Assembly: GCA_007922225.1 (NCBI GenBank)
Contig: ML679958.1
Coordinates: 51,292,838-51,356,837 of the forward strand
From: Emydura subglobosa
Lineage: Eukaryota > Chordata > Testudines > Chelidae
DNA: 64,000 nt
Reading direction: 5' to 3'
A program made the position numbers and the translations under genes. Shown in pieces: positions 23,801 to 35,069 of the stretch. The notes beneath the pieces were generated by a model. The model searched no databases. It saw only the letters and a program-made list of their open reading frames with translations, and was not told where the DNA came from. Position 1 is the first letter of the stretch, and each line of letters opens with the position of its first letter.

Positions 23801-25200
23801 TTCCTAAACTCTGTTGTTTCCCAAGTTCCCTAATATTTCTTAATCACAGAATCTTGTGTTTTTGATTGGCTTTTAATGCAGAATTTGTACTTCACACATA
23901 TAAAACCCAATACTAAGTATTTGAAAAACATGTTAATGGAACATGCCAAATTCGTGCAAACATTACACCATTATTTTAGCAAAACCATCTTAGGCAGTCA
24001 TGAAATTCAAGAAAATTTCATCTGATTATTGATAGTTACAACGATCAGTATCTCAAAAGACGCTCTTTACTAGTCATCCTCCTCCAGCTTTAGTCATTTG
24101 TCTGTATTTGTGGTATTAAAAGAACTGTGCATATTTAACGGAGTTTTTATCTTTTTTAATATCTCTATGCGTGTGTTATTAATTTACACAACTGGAGAAA
24201 ACTAATTAGCAATACTAAGACTAGTATATATTGATTTCTTTGTTGTTCATAGGTGTGAATCAGAGCATAATAACTGCCAAGTTGGATCTGTTGCGGTACT
24301 TTTAGTTTGAAAAAAAAAAAATAGTATACTTTTTCTTGCTCCTTCCTACTATTGTTTTCTTATTTCTTTTTCTTATACATTTCCTCCTCAATCTAAACCT
24401 GATAGTTTTCATTCCAAGACTAAAAGATAGTGTGAAATAAGGTTATCATATAAAATACGTAACAGCATAGTGTGGTATCCGGGTTTTGTGGCCATGGGAT
24501 TGCCACATTATTCACAAGTACAGCCTCAGTTCAGTGAAATTTTTTAAGAGGTGGAAAGAATATGAGGCAAACGGGAAACATCTCGGCAACTTGGACATGA
24601 TTATTTAATTTATTACATTATCACTACCCCATACATGGCATATATGTACACATATCTACGTGCACTGGCCTCTTTTTGCGTACACACGTTTATATGCTCA
24701 GACAGCATGTGTTTAAGCATTATTTTTTGCATACACCAATGATATTTACACAAATAAACATATTTCTCCAAATATGCTTTGATGGTAAATCACCTGCACA
24801 TACAAGTTATAGTGCTCAAAAATTCACATGGATATGTCTGGGCCGGTATGAATCCCCTTTAACCTGCCTGTATTGTTCCTAAGTACATTTTGCACATGTG
24901 GATTTTTTTTTTTTTTGCCTACCTATGTTTTCTCTATCAATGTTCCTGTGTCTTCGCCTTTTCATTTTGTATAAATAATCTTCAATTTAACTGAACTATT
25001 AAAAAAGCATGCAATCTGAAAATATTACTCACACTTTAACCAAGAGATACGTTTCTTTGTTTCAATCTTTCTCCATATTTTCTGCATCATACATGAATTC
25101 ACCCTTTACAGTCCAAGATGGATATAAAATGCCATAGTTTTCCATTTACTGTTTTCACCCAAGTAATTTTTTATTCTTATTCACTGTTTCTTTTAGCGAA
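20890..25200. other. AT-rich presumptive intron, nothing recognised
   Basis: I found no gene, RNA gene or classifiable repeat. There are minor A/T homopolymers (for example about 24308-24321 and 24903-24916), and the frames present are short and lack domains. Confidence 0.4.
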
Positions 25201-25325
25201 GTGCAATCCTACTCTGTCCTTCCTAACCAATCATAACTCCGCTTTGTGTTAGCATGTGTCAAAGATCCTTGGTCTCAAAGAAGTTCTCTTATTAACCAGA
25301 AGGGAATCTTCTCTTTTTTTTTTAC

Positions 25326-25327
<2 letters not shown>

Positions 25328-25374
<47 letters not shown>

Positions 25375-25384
25375 NNNNNNNNNN

Positions 25385-25434
<50 letters not shown>

Positions 25435-25451
25435 CTCTCTCTCTCTCTCTC
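25328..25451 (+). repeat. (AC)n/(CT)n compound microsatellite with assembly gap
   Basis: AC dinucleotides run from 25328 to 25430, followed by CT dinucleotides to 25451. Ten Ns at 25375-25384 interrupt the AC tract, so the true array length is unknown. Frames reading polythreonine/histidine or polycysteine/valine here are artefacts. Confidence 0.97.
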
Positions 25452-25619
25452 AAGGAGTCAAACCCCTATTTTTCTTCTTCAGTTAGAATGCCCAAAGGAC
25501 AGTTCAGATGTGAGGGTCAGCAGAATATTAGGAAATTGATTCAAAATGTTTTATAATTATCTACACAGACTTGAGGTCACATGTGTATGGAAACTTCTGT
25601 GAAATAATATGAAGGGAAG

Positions 25620-26460
25620 CTGAGATCGTCAGAATAGCCATCACATTTCAAGAGTTTTCCTTTGAAACCTTAGAAGATTTCATCATTAGGTATGGTGCCA
25701 AAAAAAACCTCATGTATATGGTAATGGGGATGGCATTTTGTTTGCTAACCATTCATCTGGATGATTTTGATCAGATGGGTTTCAGTTCTGAAGGCTTGTA
25801 TTACTTTGACAGGGCTATGCTGCTTTTGATTTGTTCAGCTCTCTTTAGAGTGGACAAATGGGTTTCAAAAGTAGCAATCACAGGACATAACACTGACAAT
25901 TTTTTCTTTATTGGTTCCAAAGAGTCAATGTTCACATTTTTATGACAGTCTTTGAGCCATCACTGAGCAACTTGATACATCTTTCATAAAAGACAAAACA
26001 GAACGACTCCTGTGCATGCCTTATGTTTTGGGCGTAGAAATTGAAACTGATAGGGCCAGACTGTCCTTCAGAATATTAAGGTTAATGGGACTGATCAGAG
26101 GTCAAGAGGTCAGGAAATGTTACCTTGAAGTATTTACCACCTTTAAAAAGGTTTATCAGTGGTGCTATGGCTGATGAACTCAGTTATCATCAAATGTGAT
26201 CACCACACAGCACACCACCACAACTGCACATGGATACCTTAAGTGGCCTTTGGTTTGGAATCTATTTTTCAGAAACTGGAAAACTGCTCTGTGGTGGGTG
26301 GAAACCAGGTTGGCAAGGATTATACATTTTAGAAATGTTACGGATAGTTGTGGTGATTAACTGGGACAATGCTTTCATCTGAAAAAAGAATGCACTTCAA
26401 TCCGAGAGCCAAATGGTTGAACACGCTGTCAACTGCCAGATCACCAAAGGTTGGGGCATA
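25620..26460 (+). pseudogene. DIRS-like reverse transcriptase / RNase H fossil
   Basis: In one frame (about 25650-25945) I read the order GAKKNL..MGMAFCLLTIHLDDF, EGLYYFDRA (from 25793), CSALF and DNFFFIG (25895-25915). DIRS/Ngaro reverse transcriptases carry AKxDIxxAFRLLPVHPDDF, a YYFDR/K(C/A)LPMG motif, (S)CALFE and LDDFLFIG in this order, which is the basis for the call. After a frame change, GVEIETDRARL (26031-26063) and an 'RxLxLxGLIR' stretch match the region between RT and RNase H. The catalytic DD appears as DN, and stops and frameshifts are present, so it is inactive. A diverged direct repeat flanks it (about 25205-25310 and 27090-27215). No tyrosine recombinase was recognised. Confidence 0.65.
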
Positions 26461-26559
26461 GTGAAATAATTAGTATTATGTCTCTAAATTACTATTTATT
26501 TTTGGACTCATCATACAACTGACATCCTCTCTTGATTACAGAAATAGGGTTTCATATTT

Positions 26560-27250
26560 AATCTACACATAAGATTTAGCTCATGGAAAAGCATGCAGGC
26601 TGTTTGTGTGGCAGAATGCCCGCCAAGAAGCTGTTGGCAGCATTTTATGACAGACAGCCTTTGCAAAAGGTATTCAATCTGTAGCTGGGAGAGAGACCCT
26701 CAATAGCAGAGACTGCCAGGAATCTATCTCAGTGGCAGCCCCAAACCACTCTACAAGGATGCACTGTGGCTTGCAGTCCATGCCATGTATCCTGGCAAAC
26801 AATATAACTGCCAGGGCAGCCATTTTTACCTTAGGGTCAGGCAGTCATAAAGAACAGCTCACAGCTGGTCTGAATATTTACAGCAACTCTTTGCTGCAAA
26901 AGCTATATTCATTTCCCTCCTCTGTTTAAATTTTTGTTTATTTAATAAAGTCTTGAGTTTGTACTGAACTACCCTAGCTTGTGAAGGTATCTTTTAGGGA
27001 ACTTCTTGAGTAACTGAGCTAAGTTCTCCTTTAGCTCACTCCATAACTTCAAAGGGCAGTGCTTGCCTTTGCTGAGGGTTTCCCTGCAAGAGGATCTTTG
27101 CTCATCCTAAACAATCACAACTCAGCTGTGTGTCAGGCTGTGCCAAAGGTAAGTTTTCTAGTTCTAAAAATCCCTCTTATTTGCCCTGAGGAAGGAAAAT
27201 GTCCCCTTGTCTTAGGGGTAGCTGTGTTGGACAAAAAAGGCAGAATGTAG
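26560..27250 (+). repeat. LTR-like or retroelement 3' region with AATAAA
   Basis: A moderately GC-rich non-coding block ends in TTTAATAAAGTCTTGAGTTTG (about 26940-26960), a polyadenylation-type signal. It lies downstream of the DIRS-like reverse transcriptase fossil and contains the right copy of the direct repeat at about 27090-27215. It may be the 3' part of that element or a separate LTR. Confidence 0.35.
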
Positions 27251-27799
27251 AAGAAGCAGTCACATCCTTAACCTCAGTATTTCATTTCTGAATGCATGTT
27301 GTTGTAACACTACTAAGCGTTGCTTTCTCTTCTCTGGATCAAACCAGAATTGCATTCAGGCATGTTTCAGTATATTATGTCACAACTTTGGGTGAGGACA
27401 ATCTTTGTAGTGGGTAAATTTATTTGGCTGTTTGAGCCGGAACTGTAGGCAGGCAGAGGTCTAGATTCAATGTGGAGCTAAGACTGAGACTCAGTTCTGG
27501 GAATCATCTAGGCAATAAAATCTTAGCATAGTGTTCTGTACCTTTGGATACAACATAAGTACATTTAGTTCTTCTAATGCCTAAGGCATGCAGGAACTGA
27601 TTTTGAGCTTTAAATGTCTCTCACTACTTTCTATCTACTACAAGCAAAAACGGCAAATATTCTAGTTCTTTAGTGGATCTTTATTAAAATGTTAGAACGG
27701 GTCTATACATAAAAATAGGCAGTACTGCGCATTAAATAAGGCACTGATACTGTGGAAAAAATGTGATAATATAATTCAAGATTCAACCATAACGTATAA

Positions 27800-27960
27800 C
27801 CACAAGGAGACCAATTTATGGTTGCACAGGCAACCCTAATTCTGGCATTTCCAAACTTTGTAATGTTTTACTTTGTAGCCTTAACCTTTTTAACACAGTT
27901 TTTTGTAAGTGATATACGTGTATATTCATATACTCAAACATAATTATATAATGTTTTTTA
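27800..27960 (+). repeat. Dispersed repeat copy, TTGACTTTGYAACCTTAA family
   Basis: Blocks TTATGGTTGCACAGGCA, TTTTACTTTGTAGCCTTAAC and ACACAGTTTTTTGTAAGTGA match the copy at 17700-17830 with moderate divergence. A retroelement or MITE fragment is possible. Confidence 0.5.
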
Positions 27961-29286
27961 ATTTATGACTTGCTGTTCTATAAGCCTTGTTAGCAGGCTC
28001 AAAAAAAGTATAAATTCTAATTATTTTTCCTTACCTCTCTGCAAGCCTTTCCGCTCCCATATAATATACATAATTTTGGAGATTTTTTTTTTAATTAATC
28101 ACTTCCTTCCATAAAGGAAATTTATGGAACTTTAAAAGTTACTTTCCCTTCCCTCGCCCTATCTACAGAGAACTGACCCATTTTAATAATTCATGCCACA
28201 TTTTGCATTTGGTTTCCTTCCATTTTGCCCATCTTTTTAATCCATGAACATATGTATGAATACTCCTACTGTAATGTAAGGTATAGATGTACTGAATTCA
28301 TTTGTATTATAACAAAATATAAACATTAAAAAAATAAAGATGAAATACTGCAGGCTGAGAAGAAAACAGAGCCACTTTTCCTTTGAAAATTACACTGGAA
28401 TGGTTCCAATAAAGGGGAAAATGATTAAGCAATAAAAAAATCACTGTTGTTGACAACTGGAAAAAATTTCAGCACCAAAACACAAAAACAGATTAAATGG
28501 CAATAAACTTTGTTAATGCAGAGTTAAAGTTGCCTGGTGTCAGCTCATGCCCTTCCAGAAAGCCCAGTTCAGCAAAACTCAAACTTGTGAAAACAAGGAA
28601 ATACCGAATTAAGGTGAACACCCAGGCAGCCTTGCCTGCTCCTAGGAGCTGGCAACAGCCACTGGGAATTATGTGCATGCACTCCAGCTGCATTCACTGT
28701 CTTATTGAATGGTGGAGGATTAAATTGGAGCACCACGGAAGAGTTGTGATTTGGATCACTGACTGAACCCTGGCACCCCACGAGGTGAACTAAATGTCAA
28801 GGCAATCCAAGTAACGGTGTAGATTTTATTTCACTTAGAAGAGCAGAGCTTAAAACAGAAAGTTGGTCTTAACCTCAACAGTAGCAGAGCTAGCATTCCA
28901 CTACAATCTAGTTTTTAAAGGGATACATCCTTTATGCTAGTATCCTGAATAATATCCACAGTGTAAATAGTAACTTTTTGGGTTTGACTAAAATAATTAT
29001 TTTATTCCAGTTTGGATGCCCATGAAAACTTTTGAGGAAAAACAGCATCCCATCACTATAAAGCTATAAAGCCCCAGGCAATGAAGCTTTTCAAACTTCA
29101 CAAGATTCTTCTTAGACTTTGATGGCACATACTACATTTTCAATTTCACACCCTGCATTCACTTTGAAGTCAATTTCATTTTTATGGCATTACTGCCTGG
29201 GGCATCCTTCAGATCCCTAAATAACAAGGCAGAGAGAGAAACTACACTATCAATATCTATGCCACAGTGTATCACACATCCTTTAC
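27961..29286. other. No recognisable feature
   Basis: AT-rich presumptive intron with short A and T runs. The overlapping frames around 28490-28780 on both strands show no recognisable domain. Confidence 0.35.
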
Positions 29287-29531
29287 AGCTAGGTCTACAC
29301 ACAGTTCTTGTCCTAGTGTTACTATTTTGTGGGCATGGGGAGATATACCAGGACACCCTCTAGCATGGATGCAGTTATATCAGTATAAAGGTGCCTTATA
29401 CCAGTACAGTTTATTCTCCTTCCTATGCAGGTATAAGCATACGGGTATAAGTGCATTTACTTTAGGGAAGCTATACCACTCTAATTATACCATAATAGTT
29501 AAATCAATATGTGTATGTATAGACCAGCCTT
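29287..29531. mobile_element. Harbinger-like MITE (about 245 bp)
   Basis: The left end contains AGGTCTACAC and the right end GTATAGACCAGCCTTA, inverted versions of the TGTCTACACTA-type terminus seen repeatedly in this window. The interior has ATATCAGTATAAAGGTGCC and ATACCAGTACAG motifs. The left terminus is diverged and a target duplication is unclear. Confidence 0.6.
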
Positions 29532-29715
29532 AAGTCACTGTAGACTTATTCTGCTAAGAAGAAAAGGAAACTAAAATAAAAAACTTAGTATATTAACCCA
29601 TTATTTTGCTTAATGTTCAGTATTTTCTACAGATATAAAACACTGTATTAACAGTGTAGTATCATGCAGGGCAATTCACTATGTATTGTGTCAGCTTAGA
29701 TTTTTGACACTAAAT

Positions 29716-30552
29716 TGTCATGGATCAATAGGATTGGTGGTATGCACCCAACTTTGGAACAGTCTCTTCGATGAACCCCCTCAGTGTGCCAGACCCTCAA
29801 GGGGATTCACTCTTCCTTCAGGGTAGGCCATGAGGCCCCATCACCTCCTAAAACTGAACCTCTGTGGCTTCAGCACTTCTGCTTCACAATATGAACTCTA
29901 TTCAGTGAGTCCAACTGAGATAGATTACTAGCAGAGACTTTGTACAATCTTCAGGAATCAATGCATCTCACCAGGCATTTATAGTGACACAAACAACGTC
30001 AAAACAGCAAGGTTTATTTGTCAACTGGCACACAGCATAGGAAGTCCTTAGGTTAGTTAGTAAAGAGAAATGAAGGTTAATGCATACCCAAGCTGCAGTG
30101 AATCACTATGTTCAGACTCTGTCTCTCTCCATCTCACCTTTGTCAGTTCCTCTGTGAAAATCCCCAACTCCCTCCAGCAGTCAACTTTTATCCCCCCACC
30201 TCAGACCTTCCCAGACCTTTGTTCTCGAAATAGGAGATTTTGTTCAGCTTCCCTGCTGAGCAAAGGGGAAATCCATTTCTCTCTTGGTCTACGATTGATA
30301 GGTGTCAATGTCCTAGTCACTGGATTTGCCATTGTCTTCTCGGATTCTCCACTGATATGGGATCAGCCTTAGCCAGTCCTTTTTAAAGGCCATTCAGGCT
30401 CAGACAGTTAGGCAACATTCATACCTATGTCTCTTAGCCTATCCTGAGATCAAACACTCCTTTTTGCCCCCCACTGAGTAACCATATGAATTATAGGGAA
30501 AACTGAGGCACACATAAGATTCAACAAAATATTACAGAAAATTTCCATTTCA
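29716..30552 (-). repeat. LTR-like repeat, reverse orientation
   Basis: A block of about 840 bp starting TGTCATGGATCAATAGG and ending near TTTCCATTTCA, with no surviving coding frame. On the minus strand it offers an AATAAACC polyadenylation-type signal (GGTTTATT at about 30010 on the plus strand). The internal 'AAGGTTTATT' context resembles the repeat at 43660-44690, but the two are not obviously the same family. The ends are estimates. Confidence 0.45.
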
Positions 30553-30794
30553 TCATAGTCATATTAGGCCTTTAATCAAAATACACTGCAGGTATCACAA
30601 AAATAATTTGCATGTTTTCTACATACTTATAAATGGTTAGTTTCTTATCCAAAGTAGATCTAAGATTTATGATTTTCTAATGTTAACCAGTGAAGAAAAT
30701 GCAGCCAAAGCCTAAATTAGTAGTTAAAATTATGAAGTTTTATCTACAGAACCAAGGTTGTTTGAAGGCTACAGCATCTTACCAGAAATACTTC

Positions 30795-31015
30795 AGAGTC
30801 ATTAGGGGACTAGCCTACGTGTAGGAAGACCTGAGATAAATTCTCTGCTCCTCCACAGACTTCTTGAATGATCTTGGGCAAATCACAACTTGCCTATGCC
30901 TCAGTTCCCCATCTTTAAAAACAGTAATAGTACTTCCCTACTCACAAGAGTGTTGTGAGGAAAAACTCATTGAAGACTGGGAGTCACTAAGGCATTACAA
31001 TAATGAGACCATATA
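30795..31015 (+). mobile_element. MIR-type (tRNA-core) SINE, nearly full length
   Basis: The MIR order is recognisable: a CTGAGATAAATTCTCTGCTC-like B-box region, ATCTTGGGCAAATCACAACT, TGCCTCAGTTCCCCATC, TAATAGTACTTCCCTACTC and GTGTTGTGAGGA. It is strongly diverged, as expected of an ancient amniote SINE. Confidence 0.85.
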
Positions 31016-31074
31016 AGTATTCTACGTAAAGAGAAATCTAACATTTAAATTAACAACACAGCATTTGTAGTTAC

Positions 31075-31320
31075 ATCCATGGTGTGTCTACACTAAAAAT
31101 GGTACAGCAGCATCTCCGTATTGCAAACATTTACTACAGTGACAGAAGGGGTTATTCAATCACTGTAGTAAACCCACTTCTCCAAGAGACAATAGTTAGC
31201 TCAATATAAGAAGTCTTCCGTGTTTACACCAGGGCTTAGGTCAGCTTAATTGTATCACACAGAGTGTGAAACTTTTCACAACCCTGAGTGAGGTAGTAAA
31301 ACCCACCTAACTTTGCAGGG
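31075..31320. mobile_element. DNA-transposon MITE fragment, TGTCTACACTA end
   Basis: It starts GGTGTGTCTACACTAAAAAT and has an internal GGTTATTCAATCACTGTAGTAAACCCACTT region typical of reptile MITEs with TGTCTACACTA ends. The opposite end near 31230-31320 is not clear, so it is decayed or truncated. Confidence 0.45.
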
Positions 31321-34300
31321 TAAATCAGCCCACAGTAACCACATTTTATGTTTTAAAGAGATCAGCTAGCACTTCAAGGTTCAGGAAAAAATTATCTCCT
31401 GCCCATACCATTCTTTTCTCTCTCCACAAAAAAAAAAGGGGGGGGCGCCGGGCAAAATGGGAGAAGGGGGGAGTGAAGGGTTGCTGCCCAGTTTTAGTGC
31501 TGAAGTTGTTCCTAGGGCTAACTGCAGTGACAGTTATCTGGATGACCTTTTTAAGTTACCTTATTTTACCTAACCTTCCCACCACCAGTTATGAATACCC
31601 AAGATTAACTTCTGGTTGATTTTCTTTTTTTAGATTTTGAAATGGACTTGGAATAAATACCTGTGGCATTGATGTCCATAACAGATTTCTAAACGTGGTA
31701 CGTATTGGTCAGGATAGCTGTGCAACACAGATGTTTTGTCATCCCAATGACAGAGTATTAATTAACAGACTACAATGGAGTGAAACATCATTGCCTGTAG
31801 AAACTCAACATCCCAAAATGTACATAGCACAGATCTCTCATGTCACACCTAGAGGAAATCTGCAGGCATAAAGTAATTCACACAGTGACTCTAACATAGG
31901 ACCTTTGGCTACTATGTTTCCAGCTTTGTTGGCGTCAATGCAGTAATTGTAATGTCAGTATGTGACAATGGATGCTTCTTGAAATTTGCATTCATATTAA
32001 CTATTAACTCAAAAAATATAATTTACTAATTTTCTGAAATCAGTTAAAGGTAAGCTGCAAAAAGGGTAAAAGGGTATTTTTACCCTTTTTTTTAAACCCT
32101 ATTTTTGTTTCTTTTTTCCGTATAACGAAGACAAGGAAGTCCTCCCCTCCCCACCCCACCCCCCTGAGAAAATTTGAACACGAGCAGCCAAAAGGCAACA
32201 AATCTGAAGTTTCTAGTCCTCACACAGATTAAAAACAAACCCTACATTTCTAGACAACCAGTTGAATTTATTTACAAATGTTGCAAAAGCTGGGGGGATA
32301 ATGGTAGGGTGTTGGTTTTGGGTTTTTTTTTTAAACTAACTACCATATCTGACTCCTGGTCAGATTTGTCTCAGTATTTTCACAAAAATTCTACCTTGGC
32401 ATAGGATAACGTGAAATTTCAGGTGGATTAAAAATTTGACCAAGCTACAGGGATGGTAAGCGCTAGGCTTAAAATGGAAAGCTAGCTTCAGCCTAAAGTA
32501 TGGAGAGTCTAGTATTTCTAAAATCCTTTAAGTTTTCCACAAAATAAGGCAACAAGCTTAAAATCTAATAAATTAATATGCTGTATCTAGGCAAACTGCT
32601 AGCAAGATTTTATGTCAAGAGTTTTATTGGTTAGAGCAAAAAAAATGCAGAAGCATTATTCTGGGCAGTAAAAATCAATGTATCAGCATATCATTCTTTG
32701 TGCCTTATTAAGCATGTGGCAACTTAAGTTACCGTTACTTTTTATTATTAGAAAAGTTACATTTTAAATGACTGTGTAAAATATTTAATGGGGCTTCTGG
32801 GATTAGAGGTAGATCTGCAATTATTTATTAGCCATACTAATATCTTAAGTTTATGTTTTTCTATCTATTGTCAGGATCCAAACTGCAAATTCCCTCATCA
32901 ATTTTCCCATTTGCATTCAAATAAGATCAGAGAGTTTTTACCCACTTTATAATTCTCATATACTAATGTTCCTTTTCAAGTTTTCCCATCATTCTTTCTA
33001 TGATGTTTATGTCACACAGGTAAGAGAACCATCACTATATCATCATATTTGCATGAGACTGCACATTTCTGCAGCCCTCCTCACCTCTTTACTCATGTCA
33101 TGAACACTTCCAATTGGTAATAAAGGCAACTGTTTAAGTTGACAAAATACTATTTTAATAGCATATAACCAAAAGATATACATATAGTCTCAAGGCCCTG
33201 GATACCACTGACCAAAGGATATTTTCCTGACTTCTGCTTTCACATGAAAAAAACCCCCACAAAGTTTACTGATATAGTAACCAACAATTGTTGCTGCTAT
33301 GTTAGTGCTTCTTGGAACAATACTGCATAGGCAAAGGAATCAACTCATATCTTTATGTCATAAGTAATAACAAATTTAAATTTGTTATAGGTAAATAAAG
33401 AATCTAATTTTAATAATATTTCTCTTTTAAGCAAAGAAATAGATCATTAAAGATTGTCTGCAAGAAAACAACAAAGTTACCTGTTGTTACAGAGGCCTTA
33501 AAACCTGCCTGTGGTCACAACACACAAAAACAGTGTAAAAAGTTTACTTTTATTAAACTAAAGGGTACAATTTTAATCCTTAAAACTACAAACCCATTTG
33601 GAAAATTAACGAGGATATGCAGAAATATACCAAAGCATGTTCAATATTATGCTAGTTTTACCAGTAAGATTTTTTTTTTAAATAAATTTCATTCTGGGAC
33701 ACTTGAAAAAAAAATCCAATTATCTCAAATAACCTGTCAGCTTTTTAACACTTTCTCAAGCAGAATTAATGTGGATTTTTTTTCTTTTTAGTTGTGTTAT
33801 GCTTAATATAGCTTAGCACATAGCTCTGTCACTTGGATAAAAAGTTACATTCATTATCTAATAAAAAGTAAAGTTTCAACTTGCAGCGTCAACACATTCC
33901 CACTGAATACAGTGTAAAAAATGTCAATTAACAGCTGTGTGTAATTTAAGTTTTAAAATATCAGGCTCTATTCTTGCCATGAAATGTTCCTAGAAAAATG
34001 ATTAAAAGACTTCATAAATTTTCCATGTACACAGGTTCCAATTAGAATTTACATTCAATATGCTCTTATAACTTCTAAAATATTTCAGAATCTATTGTTT
34101 ACATTAAAAAACTCCCTTTAGATTAAGACAGTCAATGAACTGCATTTCACTTTATGCCTTCAAAATATTCACCAGATTTCAGCCAGATCAGAGATTGACA
34201 GTTTGGAATAAATTGACATCAAGAATACATGCTAAATAGTGAGAGGAGATGGCTCATTATACAAATAGGGACTATTAAGGGCAACAAGAATTGGGAAGTC

Positions 34301-34694
34301 AAATCTCCTTTTTAGTCACAGTGTCCAACAGTAACAAGAACAACAAGCATCATCAATGTAGGGCAATTTCTTACTACTTACTGTTCTTTTTGTTAATTCT
34401 CCTGACGGCAGGAGGTGATATCACTCATCTGCCTTGATACAGGAGAGAACACTGGAGGAAGGCTATGTTAATATTCAGAAGTCATGGAAGTTTACTGAAC
34501 TGCATCTTACTTTACCAATAAATGTATGTCAAGCTGTCTGGAGTGGCTCGAGAGTGTGGGTAAAAATTCAGGGCAGACTTAAGAAGCATGGAACAAGCCC
34601 CAAATCGACTGAGAGTTCTATACTTAGATTTCACCAACCAATCATCAGACAAACTCCTCAGTCACTATACCAGCCTTAACATGGAAGAGTTGGG
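31321..34694. other. AT-rich presumptive intron, low-complexity tracts only
   Basis: No gene or classifiable repeat recognised. Low-complexity tracts include A10 followed by a G8 run and GCGCCGGGC at about 31430-31452, and a pyrimidine run CCTCCCCTCCCCACCCCACC at about 32141-32160. Confidence 0.4.
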
Positions 34695-34806
34695 AAGAGC
34701 CCTGGGTGAATACAAAATTTGTATCTGCATCCAATTCGCGATCTGCAAACATAAATGCAGATATCCACTGCCATAAAGAGGATATCCACAGATTTGCAGG
34801 GCTCTA
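34695..34806. mobile_element. Short hAT-type element (112 bp)
   Basis: The ends AAGAGCCCTGGGTGAATAC and TTTGCAGGGCTCTA are inverted and match those of the 20020-20081 and 45752-46168 elements. Internal GCAGATATCC and GGATATCC words are also shared. The flanking 8-mers (GAGTTGGG, CACTTGGA) match at only 5 of 8, so this copy is older. Confidence 0.7.
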
Positions 34807-35069
34807 CACTTGGATAATCTGATCTATTTTACCACCCAGGTAAGCCCTGCCTTTATGATAGATGGTCTCTTACACCAAATATTCAGGTTACTCCCAGTCC
34901 CAAAGGATGGTCACTTATCTTGGGTCAATTAAAGCTTAGATCTCATATCGAAGACCATGCTTGTAGCCAATCCTATAATAAACTAACGATTTATTAACTA
35001 AGAAAAAGAAATGAGTTATTTACAAGTTTAAAGCAGGTAAACAACTCATACATCTGAGTTACAGTTTTA
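34807..35069 (-). repeat. LTR-like fragment related to 43660-44690
   Basis: Blocks GTAGCCAATCCTATAATAAA and ACGATTTATTAACTAAGAAA align by eye with CAGCCAATCCTTTAGTAATA and AGGTTTATTATAAAAAG near 44020-44060. It is cut on the right by the Harbinger element at 35070, which entered at a TTA. Confidence 0.5.

Noticed and set aside
25246..25539. His/Thr and Cys/Val repeat frames
   Set aside because: Translation of an AC/GT microsatellite with Ns.
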